A stretch of DNA of 64,000 nucleotides from NCBI GenBank assembly GCA_041920465.1, contig JBHGXW010000043.1, forward strand, positions 11,429-75,428, written 5' to 3'. Numbering within the stretch: position 1 is the stretch's first letter; the number at the start of each line of letters is the position of its first letter. This document shows, piece by piece, positions 35,126 to 43,090 of the stretch. The stretch comes from Brevibacillus_H sp041920465 (GTDB lineage: Bacteria; Bacillota; Bacilli; Brevibacillales; Brevibacillaceae). A program made the translations under genes and the position numbers. Below the pieces are notes generated by a model. That model saw only the letters and a list, made by a program, of their open reading frames with translations. It was not told where the DNA came from and made no database searches.

Positions 35126-35833
35126 ATGGAAAACGATGCTCAAAAATTAACCAATGCTCTTGCTGACCCCACCCGTTTTTCCATTTACCAGTACATCGCT
35201 TCCAGTCGTCAAGCTGTTACTGTCCAAGAGGTGGCCGATCACTTTTCAATCCACCCCAATGTGGCCCGTCTGCATTTAAGTAAATTGGAAGACGTTGACC
35301 TGCTTCAATCAATCTCCGATAAGAGCGGGAAAGGTGGCCGTCCCAGCAGGCTTTACTCTTTATCCAATCAAGTGGTAAGTTTACAATTTCCTCCGCGTGA
35401 TTATCAAACCCTTGCTGACATCGCGATTGAAACCCTAATGTCTTTAGGTGAGCACGCAGAATCAGCTTTGATTAAAATGGGACATCGCATGGGATTGGAA
35501 GCAGCAAGAAGAGCGATGGCGGAAAACTCACTTGATCCGGCCAACATGCCTTTTCAAAAGGCGCTTGACAGCATCACCCGTTTAATCATAGCCCAGGGCC
35601 TCAATCCTGAAATAAACGTATCAGATGATCACACCATCCGTTTCCGTGTCTTTAACTGTACATTCTCCGATGCTGCCAAAAGATATCCGCAGAGTGTATG
35701 CAAAATGCACAACGCGTTACTTGCCGGTATATTTGAAGCGTATTTTGGAAAGATTGAATTAAAGGAAGAAGAGTCCATGATGAACGGCTGCCAATCTTGC
35801 ACCTATACCGTGGCTCGTTTGCCGAAAGAATAA
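35126..35833 (+). CDS. ArsR/SufR-like winged-helix regulator with C-terminal cysteines
   Basis: 235 residues. The N-terminal winged helix (about 5-85, including DPTRFSIYQYIASSRQAVTVQEVADHFSIHPNVARLHLSKLE) resembles DeoR/ArsR-type regulators. The C-terminal half carries Cys178, Cys192, Cys222 and Cys225, the last two as CQSC, spaced much as in SufR, the Fe-S-cluster-sensing repressor of suf genes. An Fe-S or other metal cofactor is therefore likely (inference). ATG at 35126 has a GGGGGTA site; a TTG 18 bases upstream overlaps that site and is rejected. Confidence 0.82.
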   Translation: MENDAQKLTNALADPTRFSIYQYIASSRQAVTVQEVADHFSIHPNVARLHLSKLEDVDLLQSISDKSGKGGRPSRLYSLSNQVVSLQFPPRDYQTLADIAIETLMSLGEHAESALIKMGHRMGLEAARRAMAENSLDPANMPFQKALDSITRLIIAQGLNPEINVSDDHTIRFRVFNCTFSDAAKRYPQSVCKMHNALLAGIFEAYFGKIELKEEESMMNGCQSCTYTVARLPKE

Positions 35834-35848
35834 AAGCTATGAAAGCTC

Positions 35849-35900
35849 TTCCGATGAATCAGAGGTGTAGTCACAGGAAGCTCATACTTTCTGATTCATT
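35849..35900. repeat. Inverted-repeat element, family 2, copy 1
   Basis: About 52 bases bounded by ATGAATCAGA and TCTGATTCAT, exact complements. It shares about two thirds of its bases with the element at 49053-49105, including TTCCGATGAATCA, TGTAG and GGAAGCT in the same order. It lies just after the SufR-like gene and has no U-run. Confidence 0.6.
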
Positions 35901-36001
35901 CATAAAAACGTCATAGACTCCCGTTTACACTCCACTTCATGTCCATTATAATGGAATGGAAATCTTGCTGTTGGAAATTTTTGCAGAGGGGAGGATTGCG
36001 G

Positions 36002-36268
36002 ATGGATCGCATGTATCGTGTGCTAGGTTTTTGGACTTTGATGATTGCACTTATGGCTCTTTGGGGCTCTCTTACGAAAATGGCATTATTGTTTTTTGCT
36101 TTGACAGGCGTATTTGTAGCTCTCAGCTACATGCAATTATCCGAAAAGACCTACTTAAAAATCTTCTTCGGATTTATGTTCTGTTCTTTTGTAGGTTTTA
36201 CTTACTACACTTTCTTCATGATGCCTCTCGGCGGAGGAGAACATTCTTTCCTTCAGTTGATGATGTAA
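36002..36268 (+). CDS. yqgY: DUF2626 small membrane protein (YqgY-like)
   Basis: 88 residues with three hydrophobic helices (about 5-20, 24-42, 52-75) and the conserved opening MDRMYRVLGFWTLMIALMAL. DUF2626 proteins are Bacillales-specific; in B. subtilis yqgY adjoins mgsR and yqgX, as here. Function unknown. ATG at 36002 with GAGGGGAGG upstream; longer readings in the same frame add a Cys-rich stretch with no site. Confidence 0.85.
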   Translation: MDRMYRVLGFWTLMIALMALWGSLTKMALLFFALTGVFVALSYMQLSEKTYLKIFFGFMFCSFVGFTYYTFFMMPLGGGEHSFLQLMM

Positions 36269-36274
36269 GCAAAG

Positions 36275-36305
36275 AAAGATGCTCGTGTGGCGAGCATCTT
36301 TTTTG
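36275..36305 (+). terminator. Intrinsic terminator after yqgY-like gene
   Basis: Perfect stem AAAGATGCTCG / CGAGCATCTTT (36275-36285, 36291-36301) with a five-base loop and following Ts. Confidence 0.85.
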
Positions 36306-36312
36306 TTTTGAA

Positions 36313-37413
36313 TTAATATGATTTCTTCTGCACAAGGAAGCGAAACACTCCCCCCATTCCTCCCGGCAAAATCAACTGTTGGATGGCCCGGTTTCGTTTG
36401 ATCGCCTGACTTGTAAACGGATCGGAATCATTGTGGCTTTGCGCTTTGTACAAGATTCCTTGCTGAATCAAAAATTCGTCTTGCCGCTGAAAGCTAACCG
36501 TTGTAAGTCCTGCCTCTTCTCCCCATTTCATCAGCGCCGAGAAATTGACGTGGGCCGTCATATCTTGTTCGCCAATATGGATAAACGGATTCTCATGTGC
36601 CTGATGGCGGTAATAACACATCAGGGTTCCGCGGTTTCGGCTCGGATGGTACAATTCCTCTTGCAAATCACCGTAATCAATCGTCAGCACATACCCTTTT
36701 TTCAGCAATTTGGCTATCTGATTGATGGCCTGCTTCATTCCCAGGTTGACTTCCAGGCGCATGCCGGATCGAACCTGCAAATTCTCCTCCTGAAGATAGG
36801 CCGCTACTTCATCGGTCAAGCACGGCATACGTTCCTCCGCAAATTGGCTGTTACGGATAGCCACACCCATTTCATGCCAGCCGTCCTTATCCCGAGTCAG
36901 CATATGGACGGGAAAGGCGTCGAAGTATTCATTGGAGACAACTACGCCTTCCACTCTTTCACAAGCTGCCGCTTCCTCTATCGACGAATACCACACCTTG
37001 CGTCCGGAAAAGCCGGCGATCGACTCAGCCTGCAGCTCCCGGTGAAAAGGACTTGCCTCAACCAGAATGACTTGCATCCGTTCATAGAAATCTGGTCTGT
37101 CTGCCTTGATTCGTTCCAGCATGTGCTTCACCATATATCCGGTTCCGCCGCCCAGTTCAATCAATGCCGGATGATCCGCCTTCAGTTCTTCCCACCAGCG
37201 GCAGACGGCATCTGCCAGCGTTTCGGCAAAGACGGGATGAACCGTCGCGCTTGTATAGAAGTCTCCCTCTTTGCCAACCTTCTTCCTTGTCGATGTATAG
37301 TAACCAAGCTCGGGATGGTAGAGGGCCAGTTCCATAAATCTTGCAAATGGGATGATCCGGTTGGGACTTTGCTCAATTTCCCTCTGAATCGCCAGGGATA
37401 GCAGATTTTCCAT
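36313..37413 (-). CDS. SAM-dependent methyltransferase, MidA/NDUFAF7 family (DUF185)
   Basis: 366-residue protein with the family's N-terminal RIIPFARFMELALYHPELGYYTS motif, GDFYTSATVHPVFAETLAD, the SAM-binding LIELGGGTGYMVKHML near 102-117, and VVSNEYFDAFPVH near 157. MidA/NDUFAF7 proteins methylate an arginine of a complex I subunit in mitochondria; the bacterial target is not known. Intact and of normal length. The upstream GGAG lies somewhat far from the ATG. Confidence 0.9.
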   Translation of the reverse strand: MENLLSLAIQREIEQSPNRIIPFARFMELALYHPELGYYTSTRKKVGKEGDFYTSATVHPVFAETLADAVCRWWEELKADHPALIELGGGTGYMVKHMLERIKADRPDFYERMQVILVEASPFHRELQAESIAGFSGRKVWYSSIEEAAACERVEGVVVSNEYFDAFPVHMLTRDKDGWHEMGVAIRNSQFAEERMPCLTDEVAAYLQEENLQVRSGMRLEVNLGMKQAINQIAKLLKKGYVLTIDYGDLQEELYHPSRNRGTLMCYYRHQAHENPFIHIGEQDMTAHVNFSALMKWGEEAGLTTVSFQRQDEFLIQQGILYKAQSHNDSDPFTSQAIKRNRAIQQLILPGGMGGVFRFLVQKKSY

Positions 37414-37536
37414 AAGCGTTAAGACTCCATTCTACAGTTTTTACAAAACATTTTTTACCAATCGACACACAAACCTGCCGTCAGTCGTTATAATGAAAGA
37501 GTATTGCCACTTTATTGGAAAGGAGCATTGTAAAGC

Positions 37537-38595
37537 ATGCGTAAAAAGATCTTCCTGCCGCTGTTTTTCGCTTTCTTTCTGGTAAGCTTATTACTGGAAG
37601 GATGCAAAGACATGCGGACAGCCAAAGACGTGTTGTCAGATGCGTTTAAACAGCAGGCAGCACACAACTCTTACAGCTTTCAAGGCACAATGAAGTTTCA
37701 GATTGATGCCGACCCTGCTCTGTTGCAATCAGATCCCAGCGCGGCTGCATTTATAGAAGCGTTGAAAAAATCGCAACTTTCCTTCCACGGAGCTACATCT
37801 GCCGAACCTTTCCAAACAGAACTGATTCTCGATGCCAAAATTGAACTGCAAGGCATGTCCATGAATTTTAACATGCCGATCCTGTTCAATCAAGAAAAGC
37901 TGTGGGCAAAGGTTCCCGCGACCGATTTCTTACCTGGGCTGCAGCAATTGAAGGGCAAGTACGTCGAAATCGACTTCAAACAGCTTGAGCAGATGAGCGG
38001 ACAGCAGATTCAATTTACCCAAAATCTCAAAGCTCAGCGTGAGATTGCACAAAAAGCTGCTGATATCGCATTCAGGCATCTGGGCAACGAATACTTCAGC
38101 GATGTGCCAAAAGATGCTTTCCCGCTTCCGGAAGGGGCAAAAGAAGGCCGGGTTGTCAAATTCCAGTTAACCGACGACAACTTCGCTCCGTTCGTGAAAA
38201 AGCTGCTTGGCTCGATCATTCCGGAAGTATTGGACGCGGTGGCTAATTCGGAATTGGGCAAAGATATGAATAAGGATGAATTAACCAAAACAAAAGCGGA
38301 TCTGCAGGACGCTCTGAAACAGTTTGAAGCGAATGGCGACAATTGGAAGAAATCCTTACACATCGAGAAAGCCGACTTCATTTCCGTCGTTGACCAAGAC
38401 AACAACTTCCCTTATCAATTATTGGACCTGAAAATGAAAATTACACCGCCGGATGAGCAGGGCTCTTTAACCCTTGGCATTACCTTTGACCAACAATTAA
38501 CCAACATTGGTCAACCGCCAAAATGGGAAATCGGTACGCCAAAAGCGGAAGAAATTGTTCCATTATCCACCCTAATGAACGGTACTAACTTCTAA
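37537..38595 (+). CDS. Uncharacterised lipoprotein
   Basis: 352 residues with a lipoprotein signal peptide ending in LLEGC (Cys23), so it is predicted to be anchored outside the membrane. The mature part is about 330 residues of mixed alpha/beta with an NSYSFQGTMKFQI opening and a GSLTLGITFDQQL ending, reminiscent of LppX/LolA-like or DUF-type lipid-binding folds, but no family is recognised with certainty. It is followed nine bases later by a coiled-coil secreted protein, probably in one operon. A TATAAT at 37489-37494 is a possible -10 box. Confidence 0.85.
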   Translation: MRKKIFLPLFFAFFLVSLLLEGCKDMRTAKDVLSDAFKQQAAHNSYSFQGTMKFQIDADPALLQSDPSAAAFIEALKKSQLSFHGATSAEPFQTELILDAKIELQGMSMNFNMPILFNQEKLWAKVPATDFLPGLQQLKGKYVEIDFKQLEQMSGQQIQFTQNLKAQREIAQKAADIAFRHLGNEYFSDVPKDAFPLPEGAKEGRVVKFQLTDDNFAPFVKKLLGSIIPEVLDAVANSELGKDMNKDELTKTKADLQDALKQFEANGDNWKKSLHIEKADFISVVDQDNNFPYQLLDLKMKITPPDEQGSLTLGITFDQQLTNIGQPPKWEIGTPKAEEIVPLSTLMNGTNF

Positions 38596-38604
38596 GGTGA
38601 ATCT

Positions 38605-39672
38605 ATGCGAAGATACCTGATCCTTTGTTTGATCATCGGCTTGCTCACTCCTCCGTTTGCCATTCAAGCGGAGGAGCGGTTACCCATCGAACAGCTCATC
38701 TTGCAGCAGCATTTTACCCAATTGGAACTGGAGCGAAATTTGGAACTAGTGAAGGAAGAAGAGCAGAATCTGCTTCAACAGATTGACGATTTGGACCTCC
38801 AGTTGGCCCAACAAGAAAGCACCATTCAAGAGATGCGTAAACATGCAGGAGACGTCGTCAGGGCGTACTACACGGGAGAACGCGGCTCTCTTCTCTCGCT
38901 GTTGTTTGAAACCAAAGATTTCAACGATTTGCTTTTGTTGCTTGATTTCTTGCAGCTTCTTTTTGAACACGATATGGCCAAACTGGAAAACTTCCAGACA
39001 GAACGCAGCAAAGCTTCCAAACTGCAAGCGGAGAAACAAGCCCGGCTTGGCAAAGTCCAAGATCTGCGTGCCCATTTTGAGCAGCAGTTGGCAGAGATCA
39101 AGCGGATTCAGGAAGAAAAAGAAAAGAATCTTAAAACCCTAAAGGATCCTACCTCTGTTCAATCGCTGATGGATCATCTCATTGAAGATTGGCGCAACCG
39201 CGGATTGCCCGCTTTCCGCACCTATTTCTCCGCACTTGCTTCCACGATGACGGACATGCGCGAGTTGGCTACACCCGACCATATTCAATCTAACGGATTG
39301 TTCACCCATACGCTGATCATCGGTGAAGACGAGTTCAACCAATTCCTGACGAAGAAGAATGAGCTCTTCAAAGGCTCTCATTTTCAATTTGCCAATAACA
39401 AGTTGATTGTCGATGGCAGCTATCAGCAAATGAATCTCAAAATTGTGGGAGAGTACGAATTAAAATCGCCGACTGAACTGAAGTTTCATATGAACGAACT
39501 TGTTTTTGACGGGTTTGAGCTGCCAAAAACCACGATTGACGAACTGGAAAAGGAATATAATCTTGGTTTTTATCCCAACCAAATCTCTCCCAACATCCGG
39601 GTCGAGGGCTTAACTCTCGCCGATCAAAAACTGCAGCTTCAACTAAAATTTGAACTGGGATTTGGATTTTAA
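38605..39672 (+). CDS. Secreted protein with PcsB-like coiled coil and uncharacterised C-terminal domain
   Basis: 355 residues: signal peptide (about 1-22, cleavage after IQA), then a long coiled coil (about 30-185). Its core, VVRAYYTGERGSLLSLLFETKDFNDLLLLLDFLQLL, resembles the PcsB/CwlO/EnvC coiled-coil domain that senses FtsEX. Instead of a peptidase domain the C-terminal 150 residues look beta-rich (LKIVGEYELKSPTELKFHMNELVFDG). That suggests a regulator or adaptor of cell-wall hydrolysis rather than a hydrolase (inference). RBS AAGGTGA. Probably co-transcribed with the lipoprotein upstream. Confidence 0.85.
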   Translation: MRRYLILCLIIGLLTPPFAIQAEERLPIEQLILQQHFTQLELERNLELVKEEEQNLLQQIDDLDLQLAQQESTIQEMRKHAGDVVRAYYTGERGSLLSLLFETKDFNDLLLLLDFLQLLFEHDMAKLENFQTERSKASKLQAEKQARLGKVQDLRAHFEQQLAEIKRIQEEKEKNLKTLKDPTSVQSLMDHLIEDWRNRGLPAFRTYFSALASTMTDMRELATPDHIQSNGLFTHTLIIGEDEFNQFLTKKNELFKGSHFQFANNKLIVDGSYQQMNLKIVGEYELKSPTELKFHMNELVFDGFELPKTTIDELEKEYNLGFYPNQISPNIRVEGLTLADQKLQLQLKFELGFGF

Positions 39673-39675
39673 GAT

Positions 39676-39715
39676 ACCCGCCCGCTTTATCAACCGCTGT
39701 GCCGGGCGGGGCCCC
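39676..39715 (+). repeat. GC-rich hairpin repeat, family 1, copy A
   Basis: Arms CCCGCCCG / CGGGCGGG around an AACCGCTGT-type loop, then GGCCCC. It lies just after the coiled-coil gene and shares layout with copies at 48929, 49779 and 51055. Confidence 0.75.
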
Positions 39716-39724
39716 AAGCTTTAA

Positions 39725-39751
39725 AGACTAGCGCTGGCTAGTCTATTTTAT
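39725..39751 (+). terminator. Probable terminator after the coiled-coil gene
   Basis: Short stem GACTAG / CTAGTC with loop CGCTGG, followed by TATTTTATT. It lies directly downstream of repeat copy A. Confidence 0.5.
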
Positions 39752-39829
39752 TGATAAAAAATTGGTGGAAAATCGCAGATTCATTTGTTAAAATTTTCCG
39801 GTGTAGTTTTGGTGTTAGGGGGAAATATT

Positions 39830-41023
39830 TTGCGCAAGAGTCTTGTTTTCTTTATGATATTATTTCTTGTTGGCTGCGGGAATACAGTGCCGGCATTTGA
39901 AGCCCAAAAGAAAGCTTCGACAGTTCCGTCAGTTCCGCCAGCTTCTCAAGCCAGCAGTTTTCAAACCAGCAGTTCTAAACCGGCTGAAAATGCACAACCG
40001 GTTGAAAGTTCAGCCGAAGCTAAAGTGACGTTACGGGCTATAGGTGACGTATTAATTCATTCATCCATTTACAAGGATGCAGAAAAAAAGGACGGAACAT
40101 ACGATTTCAAACCAATTTTTTCAGAAGTCAAAAAATATATAAGTGATGCTGATTTGGCAATTGCCAATCAAGAGTCGATGATCGGCGGTAAAGGTATCGG
40201 CTTATCTTCTTACCCTGCTTTTAACAGCCCCTTTGAAGTTGGAGATGCAGTAAAAGACATGGGGATAGACCTGGTTACTGTTGCCAACAATCATACCCTT
40301 GACCGAGGAGAAAAAGCGGTACTCAGCGGATTACAATACTGGGACAAAATTGGAATACCGTATACCGGCGCGTTCAAGTCTCCTGAAGACCGAGACAAAA
40401 TCAGAGTCCTGACAAAAAACAACATCCGCTTTGCTTTTCTTGCCTACAGTTACGGAACAAACGGAATTAAAGTAAAAAAGCCTTATCTAATCAATCTGAT
40501 TGACTTGAACCTGATCAAAAGCGATGTGGCAAAGGCCAAAAAAATCAGTGATGTAGTCGTCGTTTCGCTTCACTTCGGGACTGAATATGAGAGATTTCCC
40601 AATGTGAGACAAAAGGAATTGGTGCAAGAACTGGCCGACATGGGAGTGAACATCATCATCGGGCATCACCCGCATGTACTTCAGCCGCCTGCCTGGGTGA
40701 AAGGGAAATACGGGAACACCACTTTTGTTGCCTATTCACTGGGAAACTTTATTTCGGCTCAGGAAGGCATTTATCAGCTGATCGGCGGTGTAATCGGGAT
40801 TGACATCACCAAGAAAACCGAAAACGGAAAAACCATGATTCTGATGGACAAACCTGCTTTTGCACCGACCTACGGATATTACAGGAATTGGCACAACTTT
40901 AAAGTAATACCGATGGAAAAGTTATCCGATACCCAATTAAACAATCACCAAAAATATTACGAAGAGATTACGAAACATATGAGAGCCTGCATTCCCAATT
41001 TGATCATTGATCATATGAATTAG
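39830..41023 (+). CDS. CapA-type metallophosphatase-fold lipoprotein
   Basis: 397 residues with a lipoprotein signal (MRKSLVFFMILFLVGC), a Ser/Pro-rich linker (about 20-60) and a CapA/PGA-synthesis domain of the calcineurin-like fold. The domain's metal-binding motifs are intact: AIGDVLIH, NQESMI, VANNHTLDRGEK, HFGTEYE, GHHPHVLQP and YSLGNFI. CapA takes part in poly-gamma-glutamate export with CapB/C, but those genes are absent here, so this stand-alone member has an unknown envelope role. TTG at 39830 behind TAGGGGGA preferred. Confidence 0.88.
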   Translation: MRKSLVFFMILFLVGCGNTVPAFEAQKKASTVPSVPPASQASSFQTSSSKPAENAQPVESSAEAKVTLRAIGDVLIHSSIYKDAEKKDGTYDFKPIFSEVKKYISDADLAIANQESMIGGKGIGLSSYPAFNSPFEVGDAVKDMGIDLVTVANNHTLDRGEKAVLSGLQYWDKIGIPYTGAFKSPEDRDKIRVLTKNNIRFAFLAYSYGTNGIKVKKPYLINLIDLNLIKSDVAKAKKISDVVVVSLHFGTEYERFPNVRQKELVQELADMGVNIIIGHHPHVLQPPAWVKGKYGNTTFVAYSLGNFISAQEGIYQLIGGVIGIDITKKTENGKTMILMDKPAFAPTYGYYRNWHNFKVIPMEKLSDTQLNNHQKYYEEITKHMRACIPNLIIDHMN

Positions 41024-41061
41024 CCTATATTTTCAAATCCTGCTTAGCCGTAATGTAATTG

Positions 41062-41091
41062 TTGAAAATTGATTACGGCTTAAGTTAAAAT
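41062..41091 (+). promoter_or_regulatory. Promoter candidate for the ars operon
   Basis: TTGAAA (41062-41067), 18 bases, TAAAAT (41086-41091), just before the operator-like repeat at 41092-41111. Confidence 0.45.
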
Positions 41092-41111
41092 AACCATATC
41101 GTTATATAGTT
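41092..41111. promoter_or_regulatory. ArsR operator candidate
   Basis: Interrupted palindrome AAC-N-ATAT-N4-ATAT-N-GTT, immediately upstream of the arsR ribosome site. ArsR-family repressors bind such AT-rich inverted repeats next to the -10 box. Confidence 0.55.
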
Positions 41112-41125
41112 AGAAGGTGATTAAT

Positions 41126-41464
41126 ATGGACCTGAAAAAAGCGGCAGAAGCATTTAAAGCATTGGGAGACCCTACACGCTTAAAAATTCTTGCTTTGCTT
41201 AACATCCGGGATTGCTGTGTATGTGAACTGGTACCCATTTTCAAGATTTCACAACCCGCTATTTCGAAACACATGACACGTTTAAAAACAGCTAACCTGG
41301 TTACGGAATCCCGAAAAGGAATGTGGGTGTTCTACTCCCTGAATCGCGAACAACTGGAAAGAATCGGGTACACCCTGAAAAATCTTCCTGATTACTCAGA
41401 TGAGTTGAAACAGCTTGAGGCAGACGGATTACTTGTATGTACGGGAGAAGAAAATGAAAAATAA
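41126..41464 (+). CDS. arsR: Arsenic-responsive repressor ArsR
   Basis: 112-residue winged-helix repressor. The helix-3 metal-sensing motif is DCCVCELV with Cys30, Cys31 and Cys33, close to the CxC type that binds As(III). The recognition region is KISQPAISKHMTRLKTANLV, and KGMWVFYSL forms the wing. It leads a three-gene operon with an aquaporin-family channel and arsenate reductase, so it probably represses all three until arsenite binds. ATG at 41126 after AGAAGGTGA. Confidence 0.93.
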   Translation: MDLKKAAEAFKALGDPTRLKILALLNIRDCCVCELVPIFKISQPAISKHMTRLKTANLVTESRKGMWVFYSLNREQLERIGYTLKNLPDYSDELKQLEADGLLVCTGEENEK

Positions 41465-42101
41465 ATTACTTGCAGAGTTTATCGGAACTTATTTTTTAAT
41501 CTTTGCCGGTACTGGCGCCATTATCGTTAATTCCTTGACGCAAAGTCTTACTCACGTAGGAATTGCCCTAACTTTTGGCCTTGTCGTCATGGCACTCATC
41601 TACACATTTGGGCATATCTCCGGTGCTCACTTTAAACCGGCTGTAACCATAGGATTTCTTGTTCATGGTGACATTCCTTTCAAGGATGCCTTAGCTTATA
41701 TCATTACGCAAACCCTGGCATCTATCGCTTCCAGTACAACCCTTCTATATATGTTTGGCAACACGGCTAACCTGGGGGCTACACTGCCGCGATTCTCTTG
41801 GCAGCAGTCCTTTATCCTGGAGTTTATCCTTACTTTCATTCTCATGATGGTCATCTTCGGCTCTGCGGTACATGGAAAAGCAACCAAGTCGTTTGCCGGT
41901 GTTGCGATTGGTGCGACGGTTGGACTGGAAGCCATGTTTGCAGGCCCAATCTCCGGTGCCTCGATGAATCCTGTCCGTTCATTGGGTCCCGCCCTCATGT
42001 CCGGGAGTCTACAGTACCTCTGGATTTACATTGTTGCAACCATCCTCGCTACCATCGTTGCAGCATTGGTATACAAAATCATTCATGAAAAAGGAGAGTA
42101 A
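41454..42101 (+). CDS. aqpS: Aquaglyceroporin-family channel of the ars operon (AqpS-like)
   Basis: 215-residue MIP-family protein with six membrane helices. The two pore loops are altered: the first is SGAHFKPAVT (KPA at 61-63 instead of NPA) and the second SGASMNPVRSLGPA (NPV at 172-174). In Sinorhizobium meliloti, AqpS between arsR and arsC lets internally produced arsenite leave down its gradient in place of an ArsB/Acr3 pump, and the gene order is the same here. The gene overlaps arsR by 11 bases. Export role is inferred from context. Confidence 0.87.
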   Translation: MKNKLLAEFIGTYFLIFAGTGAIIVNSLTQSLTHVGIALTFGLVVMALIYTFGHISGAHFKPAVTIGFLVHGDIPFKDALAYIITQTLASIASSTTLLYMFGNTANLGATLPRFSWQQSFILEFILTFILMMVIFGSAVHGKATKSFAGVAIGATVGLEAMFAGPISGASMNPVRSLGPALMSGSLQYLWIYIVATILATIVAALVYKIIHEKGE

Positions 42102-42104
42102 TTC

Positions 42105-42527
42105 ATGAGTAAAAAGCTTGTTTATTTTCTTTGCACAGGGAACTCCTGCCGAAGCCAAATGGCAGACGGTTTTCTCAAGGCACTTGGCAGTGAAAAATAC
42201 GAAGTAAAAAGCGCAGGACTTGAGGCTCACGGCTTAAATCCTCGTGCCGTTCAAGTAATGAAAGAAGCTGGTGTAGACATCTCTGCCCATACTTCCGACG
42301 TGATTGACCCTGAGATTCTGAATCGCGCAGATTATGTTATTACGTTATGCGGCCATGCTGATGAACACTGCCCTGTGATCTCCAATCGAAACGTCGTGAA
42401 GTGGCATTGGGGCTTTGATGACCCAGCCAAGGCAACAGGAACTGAAGACGAAGTGATGAATAAATTCCGTGAAGTGCGTGATGCGATCAAACATCGGATA
42501 GAAAAGTTTGTTAATACTGGTGAATAA
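42105..42527 (+). CDS. arsC: Thioredoxin-coupled arsenate reductase ArsC
   Basis: Reduces arsenate to arsenite using a relay of three cysteines. The 140-residue protein has the low-molecular-weight phosphatase loop CTGNSCRS (Cys10, Cys15) and the Cys82/Cys89 pair in LCGHADEHC, identical in position to the thioredoxin-dependent B. subtilis/S. aureus enzyme. Three bases after the channel gene, with AAAGGAGAG as ribosome site. The arsenite produced would leave through the neighbouring channel. Confidence 0.96.
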   Translation: MSKKLVYFLCTGNSCRSQMADGFLKALGSEKYEVKSAGLEAHGLNPRAVQVMKEAGVDISAHTSDVIDPEILNRADYVITLCGHADEHCPVISNRNVVKWHWGFDDPAKATGTEDEVMNKFREVRDAIKHRIEKFVNTGE

Positions 42528-42532
42528 ATGAG

Positions 42533-42558
42533 GGTCAGGACTTTTCCTGACCTTTTCT
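42533..42558 (+). terminator. Terminator of the ars operon
   Basis: Stem GGTCAGGA / TCCTGACC with a four-base loop, followed by TTTTCTTTT. Confidence 0.8.
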
Positions 42559-42559
42559 T

Positions 42560-42690
42560 TTAATCGACTCCAATATTAGGGCTTCTTCTTTCCAAAAGGA
42601 GTACATCTCTCCAAACACCGTTCAATTTACCGATCCGTTCCCGTCTTCCCACTTCTCTGAAGCCAAATTTTTTAACAAAAGCTATCGTAT
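42560..42690 (-). pseudogene. Remnant of a PAT/ArsN-like N-acetyltransferase (C-terminal end only)
   Basis: Minus-strand reading gives about 43 residues, NTIAFVKKFGFREVGRRERIGKLNGVWRDV..., which match the C-terminal signature of phosphinothricin-type acetyltransferases (GFxEVGxxxxxGxxxGxWxDVxxxE). No upstream part of the gene exists; the reading runs into the terminator of the next gene. ArsN acetyltransferases of this family are common in ars clusters, so this may be what is left of one. Confidence 0.6.
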
Positions 42691-42717
42691 TAAAAAAAGA
42701 AGCGATACAATCGCTTC
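42691..42717 (-). terminator. Terminator after the CcoS-like gene
   Basis: Perfect stem GAAGCGAT / ATCGCTTC with a three-base loop and seven T on the minus-strand side. Confidence 0.85.
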
Positions 42718-42731
42718 TTCGCTGCCTTTTA

Positions 42732-42920
42732 TCAGGAGTTTTGCAATCCATTTTTGATCTCATCGAAATCTTCTTCGTCGTTCAGCATCCTATATTTGAT
42801 CTCTTCAACATTTTGGAACTGCCCGTCTTTTTTCGCCCAATACCAGACAAGAATAGCAGAAACGGAGAAACAGATCATTACTGTCAAAAGCAAAACCGCA
42901 CTAATGGACAATCCGAACAT
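42732..42920 (-). CDS. CcoS/FixS-like cytochrome oxidase assembly protein
   Basis: 62 residues: one membrane helix (about 8-28) followed directly by WAKKDGQFQNVEEIKYRMLNDEE, which matches the CcoS pattern (W-x5-GQF-D/N-D/N-x-E ... R-x-L-x-D). CcoS helps assemble cbb3-type oxidases, usually next to ccoN/ccoI. None is visible here, so it may be an orphan or serve another copper/haem enzyme. Good GAGGAGG ribosome site and its own terminator. Confidence 0.75.
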   Translation of the reverse strand: MFGLSISAVLLLTVMICFSVSAILVWYWAKKDGQFQNVEEIKYRMLNDEEDFDEIKNGLQNS

Positions 42921-43090
42921 ATTCCTTACCTCCTCGTTTTGCAGACGACGTTACCCGTTATTCTTCCACAAAATGACATATAAATGCAAACAAGAACTAT
43001 CTTTTTTAGTTTAGCAAGCTTTCCCCGTCTTTACTAGTAGGCAGAAAAAATCATGAATGAACGTTCTGTGACCAACCGCACACCTGGATG

